DNA from: an uncultured Fibrobacter sp.
GTDB taxonomy: Bacteria > Fibrobacterota > Fibrobacteria > Fibrobacterales > Fibrobacteraceae
NCBI RefSeq assembly: GCF_947305105.1
Contig: NZ_CAMZCS010000018.1
Span: 1-62,133 of the forward strand
Reading direction: 5' to 3'
DNA: 62,133 nucleotides
In this document: piece after piece, positions 16,392-26,057 of the stretch
Layout: every line of letters starts with the position of its first letter
Numbering within the stretch: the stretch's first letter is position 1
Notes under the pieces: model-generated
The model's input: only the letters and a program-made list of their open reading frames with translations
The model's database searches: none
What the model was told of the DNA's origin: nothing
Position numbers and translations under genes: made by a program

Positions 16392-18245
16392 CTAGAACTG
16401 GAAATAAATGAACGGGCAGCTATCGGCACTCATGAACTGGTATATCACGAAGATGATAAACGCCGTTGCGGCGACCATTCCAGGGAGCGGGAGTGATGCG
16501 AATGCAATCCTGTAACGGCTCTTGAACTTCTTGGGAATCCAGTGGATGAGCATGCCCGCGATGAACACGAGAATGATGTTGATGTGTTCCCAGGCGATTG
16601 TCCAGAGCGAATCGTCCCATTTCCAGGCGGTGCCCATCTGCTGGACCATGTTCTTGGCCGTGTTCCAGGCGACTTCGTTCGCTTCGGCGGGGTCGAGGTT
16701 GGATCCTGCACGGAAGAAGAGACGCGTAAACGTGATGAACACGAACGTGAGCGATACGTTCCAGGCGACATAGAGCCAGTGGAAATACTTGTCGCTGAAC
16801 AGGCGGAAAAGCATGACGGCGTAGATGCCGACGAACAGCACGCCGAACCATACGGCCGAAATGGCGCAGATGGCGACGTCGTAGTTCTTGTAGATGATGG
16901 CGCTGATGGCGAAGAAGAACAGGGCCGCAGATGCTCTGAATGTGCGGCTCCTCTTGACCCAAATCTTGTTGAACACCTGGCCGAACCCGTTGAGGCCGCC
17001 CCAGATGATGAAGTTCCAGCTAGCACCATGCCACCAACCGCCCACGATTTGTGTGGCCATGGCGTTCATGTTTGTGGTGATGAACTTGCGGGATTCCGGC
17101 TTGAAATATGCGTAAATTGAAATATAGAGGAATAGCGCGATGAGGGCAGCGGCGACCCACACACTGCCTGAAAGCAGGACGGCGACAAGGCTTAAGAAAC
17201 CCATCCAGAAGAACGTGCCGACGGAAGCCCCGCGGTTGCCGCCCAGAGGGATGTAGAGGTAGTCGCGCCACCAACTCGAAAGGGAAATATGCCAGCGACG
17301 CCAGAATTCGGTGGGGCTGAGCGCCTTGTAGGGGCTGTTGAAGTTCTGTGGCAGGCGAAATCCCATGAGAAGCGCCACGCCGATGGCGATGTCGGTATAG
17401 CCCGAGAAGTCGGCATAAACCTGCAGCGAGTAGGCAAAGAGCGCGATGAGGTTCTCGAGGCCGGTAAACAGGAGTGGCGTATCGAAAACGCGGTCCACGA
17501 AGTTCGTGGCGAGGTAGTCGCTCAAAATGATTTTCTTCGCGAGGCCGTTCAGAATCCAGAACACGGCGATGCCGAATGTGCGACGGGGGAGGAAAAACGG
17601 TTTGTAGAGCTGCGGGACGAACTTGTCGGCACGCACAATCGGGCCTGCGACCAGCTGCGGGAAGAACGACAGGTAGAAACCGAAGTTCAGGATGTTGTCT
17701 ACGGCCTTGATTTTACCGCGGTAGATGTCGATGCAGTAGCTCATCGCCTGGAACGTGAAGAACGAGATGCCCACCGGGAGGATAATCGTGTCGACGAGCG
17801 AATTTGTGCCGAACATCTTGTTGCTTGCGGCAGCGAAGAAGTTGTAAACGTGCAACTCGATTCCGGTAAAGTCGTAAAGCGCATCCAGGAAGAAGTAAGA
17901 ATACTTGTAGTAGCAGAGCACCAGCAGGTCGATGATGACGACAATAATCATCAGGAATTTCTTTTTCCAGTGTTCTTCGGCTTTTTCGATCCATTTGCCG
18001 ATAAAGAAATTCGCGATGACACAGAAAATCAAGATGCAAACGTAACTTCCGCTCGTCTTGTAGTAGAAGAAAAGGCTAGTGAAAAAGAGGAACGCGTTAC
18101 GGAGGAGGAGCTTGTTGTGTACGAGGGTAAGTATTGCAAATACGACAGCAAAGAAACCCCAAAAATAGAACTGCGTAAAGAGCAGCGGCGAGTTCGGGTC
18201 GAACGCGAATGTGTGACTTAAAAATGGGATTAAATGGTCTAACAT
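16392..18245 (-). CDS. MBOAT family O-acyltransferase (AlgI/DltB-like)
   Basis: A 617-residue integral membrane protein with at least ten hydrophobic helices. The family core is clear: FFPQLVAGPIVRADKFVPQL, QVYADFSGYTDIAIGVALLM, SPTEFWRRWHISLSSWWRDY with LYIPLGGNR, and GGWWHGASWNFIIWGGLNG with the catalytic His near residue 405. MBOAT proteins of this branch pass acetyl or other acyl groups across the inner membrane to extracytoplasmic glycans or teichoic acids. The gene follows two SGNH protein genes on the same strand (20 bp gap), the usual partners for the periplasmic transfer step. The acyl acceptor is unknown. Confidence 0.93.
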   Translation of the reverse strand: MLDHLIPFLSHTFAFDPNSPLLFTQFYFWGFFAVVFAILTLVHNKLLLRNAFLFFTSLFFYYKTSGSYVCILIFCVIANFFIGKWIEKAEEHWKKKFLMIIVVIIDLLVLCYYKYSYFFLDALYDFTGIELHVYNFFAAASNKMFGTNSLVDTIILPVGISFFTFQAMSYCIDIYRGKIKAVDNILNFGFYLSFFPQLVAGPIVRADKFVPQLYKPFFLPRRTFGIAVFWILNGLAKKIILSDYLATNFVDRVFDTPLLFTGLENLIALFAYSLQVYADFSGYTDIAIGVALLMGFRLPQNFNSPYKALSPTEFWRRWHISLSSWWRDYLYIPLGGNRGASVGTFFWMGFLSLVAVLLSGSVWVAAALIALFLYISIYAYFKPESRKFITTNMNAMATQIVGGWWHGASWNFIIWGGLNGFGQVFNKIWVKRSRTFRASAALFFFAISAIIYKNYDVAICAISAVWFGVLFVGIYAVMLFRLFSDKYFHWLYVAWNVSLTFVFITFTRLFFRAGSNLDPAEANEVAWNTAKNMVQQMGTAWKWDDSLWTIAWEHINIILVFIAGMLIHWIPKKFKSRYRIAFASLPLPGMVAATAFIIFVIYQFMSADSCPFIYFQF

Positions 18246-18264
18246 GGGTTACAAATTCTGGATT

Positions 18265-19881
18265 CTATTTTTTTGCCTTGGACGGGACCTTCGTGGAGTC
18301 GGCTTTCTTGGGGGCTGGTTTCGGTGCTTCGGGTTCCAATGCGGGGAGGCTTGCGATATGGTCCTGGTACGCCTGGATGATAGCTTTGTAGAAAAGATCG
18401 CCGAGCAGGTTGTAACCGGCAAGCTTGAAGTGGACTTTGTCTTTCTTGGCGAGGTCCGCTTTTTCCCACTTGGCCATGGAACCGAGGCCTCCCATGATGG
18501 AGAACTTGTCCCAGATACCGGCTTTGTACTTGTCTGCGAGCATGAAGAACGACTTGCGCGCCACTTCGCCGTTGGGGTGCTGCGCATATTTTTTCCTCTT
18601 GGTTTTGCGGAAGGAGTCGTTGTTCGTTTCAAAAATGATGGCCGCATTGGGGCTGACCTTGCGAATCCGCGTAATCAGCGTGTCGTAGTTGGCGCGGAAG
18701 CCTTTGTCATCGAACCTATCTACGTTCGCATCGTTGATGCCGATTGCGAAAATGACCAGGTCCGGCTTGAGGAAGGCGAGTTCCTTTTCGAGCAGCGGGC
18801 ATGTGGCTTCGAAGTAGTTGGGGACCTTCGCTCCGTTGATGCCTACGTTTGCGTACATGATACCCGGGGCGTCACTTTCGGTATAAATACCCGTGAGCGT
18901 GAATCTCGGCCTGCCGGGTTTTGAATCGTTGGACGACACGTCCAGCGGTGCCATCGGTTCCGGTTCAAACGGGGGAGGTTCATCCAGTGCTGTATCAATC
19001 ACGCTGCTGTCCTGGTACATGGAGTCAAGCGGGAGCGCGACGTTATCCGGTATAGCGGCAGGTTTCTTCGAGGAATCCTTCCGGGCCAAGGAATCTTTTG
19101 CCAGCGAATCGGCGAGGGCGGCGGCCTTGGCGATGGAATCTTGGCGGAGCGAGTCCGTGATGAACCGTGCAATTTCAGCCTGTTGCAGGCTGTCGAGCCA
19201 GCGGAACGAAATATGAATGGAATCGATGGGGCGAGGAATCGGGAATGTGAAACTCTGTGTTGCAGAATCGAGTTTTCCCGGAATTTCGAGGGAATCCACG
19301 TGTAAAACGGGGATTACGTCTCCGTGGTCGCTGTAACCGAAGAGGCGGATTCTTGTCTCGCTCCAGATGGGCTGCGGGTTGTAGCGGTTCAGGAGAATAG
19401 AAAATTCAGCGCGGGGGTCGCTTGTGCTGACGGCAATTCCAAGGAGCCCGAGCGGCTTCTTGACTTCGCGCAGCACGTTCTTGCTCATGTCCCAAATTCC
19501 TTTGTAGGTGCTTCCGTAGCTGGAGGGCGTGTTTGTCTTGGCGGCAGAGAACGGGAATACGAATCCACGGCCGGCGCTGGCTCCGGGGTATTCCTTGACC
19601 AGGTGCTCGCGGATACGGCCCGACATGGCATCGGCCTGGATATGGGAACCGCCGATGTGCAGGATTCTCACTTGCCCACGGTTTTCAAAGACAAGTGTAT
19701 CGAGCTTCTTGAAGAAGGGCTCAAAGGACTTGTTCCCCTTCGGGAACTGAATCTTGTTGAGCGAGGTGTCTATAAAACCGTACTTGGACAGGTCCAAGGT
19801 GTAGTCGCTGGGGGAGGGCGCAGGCTCCCTAGCGAAGACGCAACATGCGGTTATCGCAATGATTAGTGCTACCTTTCTCAT
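18265..19881 (-). CDS. SGNH/GDSL-type periplasmic hydrolase or acetyltransferase 1
   Basis: A 538-residue exported protein with signal MRKVALIIAITACCVFA. SGNH blocks are visible: ILHIGGSHIQAD (Ser79), NVGINGAK, VIFAIGINDAN (Asn) and DKVHFKLAG (Asp/His near 482-485). A long insert between the first and second blocks (about 150-330) contains an SLAKDSLARKDSSKK segment. Its stop is 20 bp from the MBOAT start and its start overlaps the second SGNH gene by 4 bp. By analogy with AlgI/AlgJ/AlgX systems it probably helps move acyl groups to a polysaccharide; the substrate is not evident. Confidence 0.88.
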   Translation of the reverse strand: MRKVALIIAITACCVFAREPAPSPSDYTLDLSKYGFIDTSLNKIQFPKGNKSFEPFFKKLDTLVFENRGQVRILHIGGSHIQADAMSGRIREHLVKEYPGASAGRGFVFPFSAAKTNTPSSYGSTYKGIWDMSKNVLREVKKPLGLLGIAVSTSDPRAEFSILLNRYNPQPIWSETRIRLFGYSDHGDVIPVLHVDSLEIPGKLDSATQSFTFPIPRPIDSIHISFRWLDSLQQAEIARFITDSLRQDSIAKAAALADSLAKDSLARKDSSKKPAAIPDNVALPLDSMYQDSSVIDTALDEPPPFEPEPMAPLDVSSNDSKPGRPRFTLTGIYTESDAPGIMYANVGINGAKVPNYFEATCPLLEKELAFLKPDLVIFAIGINDANVDRFDDKGFRANYDTLITRIRKVSPNAAIIFETNNDSFRKTKRKKYAQHPNGEVARKSFFMLADKYKAGIWDKFSIMGGLGSMAKWEKADLAKKDKVHFKLAGYNLLGDLFYKAIIQAYQDHIASLPALEPEAPKPAPKKADSTKVPSKAKK

Positions 19882-21974
19882 CTCTTTTCCCTTCTTGTAG
19901 CCGGCGTTGTCGGCTGCTTTTTAGACAAGTTTGTGTTGCTCCCCTGCTTTTGCCCGTTTACGGGCCTTCTTTTTTTCCTTACCTTTCGCTTCTGTTGGTC
20001 GGCCGGCGTAGTCTGCTGAATTTGTTTCCGCTTCTTTATCTGCGGATTTTCTGTGTCGTTGACTTTGCGCCTTGTCTTTTTCTTGGCCGTTGTCTGTTCT
20101 GTTGTTTTCTTTGTCGTGACCGGCTTGCGTGCAGGCTGTTCGGCAACGGGCTTGCGTGTCGGTTCGGCAACAGGCTTGCGCACCGGTTCTGTAATCGGCT
20201 TGCGGGCGGGCTGCTCTGCGACAGGCTTACGTGTCGGTTCTGCGATCGGTTTGCGAACAGGTTGTTCTGCGACCGGTTTGCGTGTCGGTTCGGCAATCGG
20301 CTTGCGCGTCGGCTGTTCGGCGACGACGGGTTTACGCACGGGCTCCGTGATCGGTTTGGGCGCCGGTGCCGCAATAGGCTTCTTTGTGGTTTCTTCCACC
20401 ACAGGCTTCTTCGCCTCTGCGGTGCTTATAGAGTCGTTGAAGGAACGCAGTGCGAGTAACTTCTTGTCCGAGATGTTGTGCCTGCCCCTGAATTTGAAAA
20501 AGTCGTAGTACATGCGCAGCGAAGAACTGAACAGGTCGCCCATGTGCGTTGCGCCACGGCGGGTAAAGTGGATATGGTCCGTGAATCCCAGCGGGGGTTC
20601 GCGCTTGACCCATTTCGACATGGTTCCGTTACCGCCCATGACGCGGTGCATGTCCCAATAGGCGACTCCATTTTCGAGGGCGACTTCGCGGAGGGCTGCG
20701 ATGGTCATGCGGAGAGCGGGGTAGGTCTTCCAGCGTCCGTCGGATTGCCTTTCCATGTCGGCGGGGCCGATGAATATGATGTCTGCATCCGGGTTGGCCT
20801 TCTGGATGGCGAGAATCTGGCGCGTGACGAGCTTCTTTATATAGTCTATGTTGGATGTAGAAATGCTCGGGACCATGTTTCCACCGTATTCCATCATGAT
20901 AAGCTTCGCGTTCATTGCCTTGTACGATTCTGCAAGCAGTTCCGGGTCAATTCTGTGGAAAATCGTTCCCGAGGAACCGCGCATGGCCACGTTGTCGACG
21001 GCCACGCCGTAGGCTCCGTCTGCGGAAACGGCGTAAATTTCGGTATTTCCCGTGAGCGTAATCTTTACAGACGACGTTGTATCGGGGAGTTTCCACGTAT
21101 ATACGTTAAGTTTTGTGTAAGAAGAATCTACGAGAGGCGGTTCGGCTTCGACCATCTTGACCGAAGTCTTGATTTTTTCCGTGCTGTCCGGGTTTAGGCC
21201 CACGACAGTCGTGAAGGTGCGGTCGTAATCCAACCTCGCTTTTAGCTTTCCGCGCTTGCCTGCAAGGACCTTGATAGTGGCGTAGCCGCCGGCGTGCGGA
21301 TAAACTTTTGTCCTGTCTTTGCGGTCCAGACGGCGCTTGATGCCGATAACTGCGGTTCCGTTCAAGTTGGCGAACTGAGCCAGCGGTCCATAGCGGCTAT
21401 GAGTGGCTTCTTCGTCTTTGGGGCCAAAGAGAATGTAGCGCTCTAGGGCACCCCGGCTCCAGTGGACGGTCGTTTGCGGCTGGATTTTGAGGACGGGCGG
21501 GAGCATGCCTGGCCCGGCACCGCCGAATTCCTCCTGGAGGTCTTCGCGGATAGTCGACGAAATGCGGTCTTCTTCCAACTGGGAGTCCCCGTAATGCACG
21601 ATGTGTACAACGGAACTGTCTATCGACGCCAACTGGAGGTGCAGGAAGAACCTGTCGAACCACGTGGGGTCGTTGTTAGGGAGGTCGAACCTTGTTTTGC
21701 CGCTATCGAAAAAGTCCTGGTAAAAGCGCAAGGAATCGGCAAAGGCGGCGAACTGCTTCTGCCGGGTAGCTTCCATCATAGCTCTGATCTCGTCTTCCGG
21801 GTCGTTTTTCCCGTTTGCCGTGGTGTCGGCGACAGGGAAAACATCGGTCAGGGACGGAAAACGGAGTGTGAGTGATTCACTGATGTGTATGCCGTCGGAC
21901 GGGAAAATAATGGCCATCAATCCAAGAACAAGGAACAGGCTTATGATGGTAATTAACGCTTTTTTCGGGGTCAT
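19878..21974 (-). CDS. SGNH/GDSL-type protein 2 with basic repetitive tail
   Basis: A 698-residue protein anchored by an N-terminal helix (ALITIISLFLVLGLMAIIF). The SGNH blocks are HIVHYGDSQLEEDR (Ser131), the EYGGN region, IIFIGPADMER and FTDHIHFTRRG (Asp/His near 468). From about residue 530 the tail is low complexity: repeats of RKPVAEQPxRKPIAEPT followed by a very Lys/Arg-rich end. The tail could bind an anionic glycan or peptidoglycan. It overlaps the first SGNH gene by 4 bp and follows hisS by 3 bp, so all four genes may be one transcript. Confidence 0.87.
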   Translation of the reverse strand: MTPKKALITIISLFLVLGLMAIIFPSDGIHISESLTLRFPSLTDVFPVADTTANGKNDPEDEIRAMMEATRQKQFAAFADSLRFYQDFFDSGKTRFDLPNNDPTWFDRFFLHLQLASIDSSVVHIVHYGDSQLEEDRISSTIREDLQEEFGGAGPGMLPPVLKIQPQTTVHWSRGALERYILFGPKDEEATHSRYGPLAQFANLNGTAVIGIKRRLDRKDRTKVYPHAGGYATIKVLAGKRGKLKARLDYDRTFTTVVGLNPDSTEKIKTSVKMVEAEPPLVDSSYTKLNVYTWKLPDTTSSVKITLTGNTEIYAVSADGAYGVAVDNVAMRGSSGTIFHRIDPELLAESYKAMNAKLIMMEYGGNMVPSISTSNIDYIKKLVTRQILAIQKANPDADIIFIGPADMERQSDGRWKTYPALRMTIAALREVALENGVAYWDMHRVMGGNGTMSKWVKREPPLGFTDHIHFTRRGATHMGDLFSSSLRMYYDFFKFRGRHNISDKKLLALRSFNDSISTAEAKKPVVEETTKKPIAAPAPKPITEPVRKPVVAEQPTRKPIAEPTRKPVAEQPVRKPIAEPTRKPVAEQPARKPITEPVRKPVAEPTRKPVAEQPARKPVTTKKTTEQTTAKKKTRRKVNDTENPQIKKRKQIQQTTPADQQKRKVRKKRRPVNGQKQGSNTNLSKKQPTTPATRREKR
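20130..20345 (-). repeat. tandem coding repeat of the SGNH protein 2 tail
   Basis: About eight imperfect units encoding RKPxAEQP / RKPxxEP, on the plus strand GGCTTGCGTGTCGGTTCGGC and variants. The units stay in frame and explain the Pro/Lys/Arg-rich tail. Confidence 0.85.
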
Positions 21975-21977
21975 TGA

Positions 21978-23288
21978 TTATTCTGGTTTCTTGATCTCGG
22001 TTTTCAATCGTTCCACGATGGCTGCGGGGTTTCCGACAAACATTTCGCCGGTGCGCATGTCCTTGAATTCAAATTCGCCAGCGCCTGCCTTGGAGCCGTC
22101 GACATAGATGACAATTTTTGCACCCTGGTAGTTGGCCTGGTCCAGCTGCTTGCCCATCTTCATCGGGGCGAGCGGGTGAGAAACGGAGAAGTTGCCGAGT
22201 TTTGCGTCGCGGAATGTCTGGGCGGTCTCGAACACTTTCTTCATGTCGTTTGTGAAGCTTGCAATGTAGAAGTCCACGCTCTGCTTGGGGCTGGGCAACA
22301 GGTTGTGTTCGGCCAGCAGGTCGGCGAGCACGACGTCGCCCATGCCAAAGCCCACGCCTGGGATACGTTCGCCACCGAGCTTTTCGGTGAGGCTGTCGTA
22401 GCGGCCGCCGCCGGCGATTGCGCGCATCGATTTGCCCTTGTCGAACACTTCGAATACGATGCCGGTGTAGTAGGCGAGTCCGCGCACAATCGAAAGATCG
22501 AGATTCACGCAATCGCCGTAGCCCGCGGCAGCGAGCGTCTCAAATAAATCTTCGATTTCTTTGAGAGCGGCGCCCGCGTTTTCGCTGTGAACCGCATTGC
22601 GCACTTCTTCGAGGCTTTTGCAGCCCATGAAGTCGTCAAGCTTTTTCACCTGGTCTTCGGTGAGGCCGGCTTCGGCGAGTGCCTTCGCAAAGGCTTCGGG
22701 GCCGATTTTCAGGCGGCGGTCAAGCACCGGGTACACAAGCGCTGGGTTCGGGGCACCGATTTCTTCGAGGTACGTGGCCAGAAGCTTGCGGCTAGAGACG
22801 CCAATCGCAAATTCGCCGTCCTTGAGGCCGAACTTGCGCAACATCGTCGCGATGGAGGCGAGCAGGTCGGCTTCGGCATAGATGCTCTCGGTGCCGATGA
22901 TGTCCATGTTCAGCTGGAAGAACTCGCGCAGGCGGCCCTTCTGTGCCTTCTCGTAGCGGAAAAGGCGCGGCATGCTGAACCACTTGAAAGGCTTCTTGAG
23001 TTCGCGCGCCTTCTGGATCACGAGGCGGGCGAGCGTCGGGGTCATTTCGGGGCGGAGCGCGATTTCGCGGTCGCCCTTGTCTTTAAAGTTGTAAAGCTGG
23101 CTTACGATTTCTTCGCCGGATTTGCCCGTATAGAGTTCAAGGTGCTCAAACATCGGGCCTTCGTATTCTTCGTAGGCGAAACTTTCGGCGACACTGCGCC
23201 AGGTATCGAAAATATAGTTCTGGATGCGTTGCGCTTCCGGGTAAAAATCACGCGTGCCCTTGGGCAGCTGAGGAATCTGTATGCTCAT
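21978..23288 (-). CDS. hisS: histidyl-tRNA synthetase
   Basis: A 436-residue class II aminoacyl-tRNA synthetase that charges tRNA-His. Motif 1 region KGTRDFYPEAQRIQNYIFDT, motif 2 LFRYEKAQKGRLREFFQLNM, the His-binding ARGLAYYTGIVFEVF-type segment (here RGLAYYTGIVFEVF) and motif 3 AGGGRYDSL followed by PGVGFGMG are all present, then the anticodon-binding domain. Length is normal. The ATG at 23288 begins MSIQIPQLPKGTRDF. It lies immediately upstream (3 bp) of the SGNH/MBOAT genes. Confidence 0.97.
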   Translation of the reverse strand: MSIQIPQLPKGTRDFYPEAQRIQNYIFDTWRSVAESFAYEEYEGPMFEHLELYTGKSGEEIVSQLYNFKDKGDREIALRPEMTPTLARLVIQKARELKKPFKWFSMPRLFRYEKAQKGRLREFFQLNMDIIGTESIYAEADLLASIATMLRKFGLKDGEFAIGVSSRKLLATYLEEIGAPNPALVYPVLDRRLKIGPEAFAKALAEAGLTEDQVKKLDDFMGCKSLEEVRNAVHSENAGAALKEIEDLFETLAAAGYGDCVNLDLSIVRGLAYYTGIVFEVFDKGKSMRAIAGGGRYDSLTEKLGGERIPGVGFGMGDVVLADLLAEHNLLPSPKQSVDFYIASFTNDMKKVFETAQTFRDAKLGNFSVSHPLAPMKMGKQLDQANYQGAKIVIYVDGSKAGAGEFEFKDMRTGEMFVGNPAAIVERLKTEIKKPE

Positions 23289-23302
23289 AGTGGCAGTAAA
23301 TG

Positions 23303-23345
23303 TAGAAAAAGACGAGAGACGAGGGACGAGAGACGAGAGGCGAGA
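23303..23345. repeat. ACGAGAGACGAG low-complexity repeat
   Basis: A run of GACGAGAGACGAGGGACGAG type units upstream of hisS. The reverse complement (CTCTCGTCTC) recurs at 49880-49925 and 50560-50620, where it is inside coding sequence. Confidence 0.85.
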
Positions 23346-23393
23346 TATACGAAACTTGGCGCTTTTAGCGCCTTAGTTGAGTTATCCTCTATG

Positions 23394-23421
23394 AAAAAAA
23401 ACTGACGGCCGAAGCCGCCAG
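23394..23421 (-). terminator. terminator of the alpha/beta-hydrolase lipoprotein gene
   Basis: A stem of CTGACGGCC (23402-23410) with GCCGCCAG and a GAA loop, followed on the minus strand by eight T. It lies about 20 bp after the stop of the 23443-24738 gene. Confidence 0.8.
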
Positions 23422-23442
23422 CTTTTGCACAACAAAAACTCG

Positions 23443-24738
23443 TTAATTGAAGTTCTTGCACTCGCCTTTCCATTTGCCTTGTTTGCCAATGATGTTGCCG
23501 TCGATGTATTTGCCGCTAGAACCGACGAAGTCTGCCTTGCGGAAGTCTTCGCCGCCAAGGTGCCAGCGCATCCAGGCAATCGTAATGGCCATGCCGTCCC
23601 ACGGACCGGAACCGTGGCCGTATCCGCCTTCGCTGTTCATCGGTCCACCGGTCATTTCGATCATGCAGGCCGGAACGCTTGTCGCACTCCTGTAGTCAGA
23701 GATGGCGTTGTCGTGTTCCATGCCCTTTTCGCCGAAGACGACTCCGGCCGTCTTGGTGGCAGGAATGTTCTTGAACGCACCTCCATTGCGGTCGCCGCTG
23801 TTGTTGAGGAACGCCGTGATAACTCGTTTGTCCTTAATGGCCGCCTGTTCGGATTCAAGGCCGCCCATGGAGTGCCCGGAACAACCGACGGTATTCATGT
23901 CGAGCTTGCCGTTCAGCGGGCTCTTGGAATCCTTGTTCTGCTGTTCCAACCAGTCAAGAGCCTTCGTGGCTTGGCTGGCGTCGCCCGGAGATTCTTTAAG
24001 CGCAATCACCACGAATCCGTGGGAGGCGAGTCTGCGGATCATGCCTTCGTAAGCGTCGGGCTTTTCGCCGCCACCGGGACCCCACACCACGACGGCGTGC
24101 TTCTTGTCGCTGGAGAGCTGTTCCGGATAAGCGAGAATTCCTTCGCCATCCCAACCGGTGCGTGTCTTATAGACAACTTTCATCAGGTCTTTTTCTTCTT
24201 CCTGGCCTTCGGCGAGGAAAATGCCGCCGCTAGCCTGGGCGACTTCGCTAGAACTGGCCGGATTTGCCTGGCCTGCGCTGCTGGAACTTGCCGGAGCTAC
24301 TTGCCCGTTGCTGGAACTCCTTGGGTTTGCCTGGCCGTTGCTAGAACTGCCCGGTGCTGCTTGACCGATGCTGCTGGAATTGATTACGGTGCCGCCGATG
24401 TTGGAGCTGGAACCCGGTGCGGCTTGGCCGATGCTGCTGGAACTTCCGGCAGCGGGAGTGCCACCGAAGTTTATTCCGCCACCTATACCCGGTTGTCCGC
24501 CCAAGCCGTCGGAACTGCCGGGGGGGACGAAAAGCCCGCCTGAACTTCCCGGTAATGTGGTTCCATCGCTGGAACTCCCCGGAAATGCGAATCCGTCTGA
24601 GCTTGATGTGATTAAACCCGCGATTTCCGGGGTGGTTTCCGACCCTGGACCGGTTGCGGTCGATTCCGAGTCATCGCAGCTCGTGAGCGCGAATATACCG
24701 GTCAAAACAACTACGCTGAGTAGTTTCTTCTTTGCCAT
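23443..24738 (-). CDS. lipoprotein with alpha/beta-hydrolase (cutinase/dienelactone-hydrolase-like) domain
   Basis: A 431-residue protein with lipoprotein signal ending LTSC. A Gly/Ser/Pro linker (about 25-165) has repeated SSSxGxxxPGSSS and GQAAPGSSSN units. The hydrolase domain begins VVYKTRTGWDGEGILAYPEQ, continues HAVVVWGPGGGEKPDAYEGM, and has the nucleophile elbow GHSMGG with its Ser near 310, then a C-terminal GYGHGSGPWDG region that may supply the His. GHSMGG is seen in cutinase/PETase-like and acetyl-esterase families, so an esterase role on the cell surface is likely. The substrate is not known. Followed by a clear terminator. Confidence 0.82.
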   Translation of the reverse strand: MAKKKLLSVVVLTGIFALTSCDDSESTATGPGSETTPEIAGLITSSSDGFAFPGSSSDGTTLPGSSGGLFVPPGSSDGLGGQPGIGGGINFGGTPAAGSSSSIGQAAPGSSSNIGGTVINSSSIGQAAPGSSSNGQANPRSSSNGQVAPASSSSAGQANPASSSEVAQASGGIFLAEGQEEEKDLMKVVYKTRTGWDGEGILAYPEQLSSDKKHAVVVWGPGGGEKPDAYEGMIRRLASHGFVVIALKESPGDASQATKALDWLEQQNKDSKSPLNGKLDMNTVGCSGHSMGGLESEQAAIKDKRVITAFLNNSGDRNGGAFKNIPATKTAGVVFGEKGMEHDNAISDYRSATSVPACMIEMTGGPMNSEGGYGHGSGPWDGMAITIAWMRWHLGGEDFRKADFVGSSGKYIDGNIIGKQGKWKGECKNFN

Positions 24739-24850
24739 AAGGCCTCCTTTCCAAAAACATTTTTAATCTATCCTGTTTTTGGGGCCTTAAATCAGAGGCC
24801 AGGGGAGAAAATGTTGATTATTTATCCAAGGATTTGTAAACGTTTCTTAA

Positions 24851-25939
<1,089 letters not shown>

Positions 25940-25963
25940 TATAATTGACATTTGCGCTTCACT

Positions 25964-25992
25964 TGTCATTGCGAGCGAAGCGTGGCAATCTC
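25964..25992. repeat. TGTCATTGCGAG...GGCAATCTC palindromic repeat
   Basis: One copy of the TGTCATTGCGAGCGAAGCGT followed by GGCAATCTC element, an imperfect inverted repeat that occurs in many variants in this window (also 51349-51383, 16243-16283). Confidence 0.85.
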
Positions 25993-26006
25993 ATTTTAAG
26001 AAAAAC

Positions 26007-26032
26007 TCCCTCGGCGATGCCGGGGGATTTTT
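26007..26032 (+). terminator. mdh terminator
   Basis: Stem TCCCTCGGC with GCCGGGGGA and a GAT loop, followed by five T, about 67 bp after the mdh stop. Confidence 0.85.
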
Positions 26033-26057
26033 GCATACTAATCTTTTTTGTATTGCT

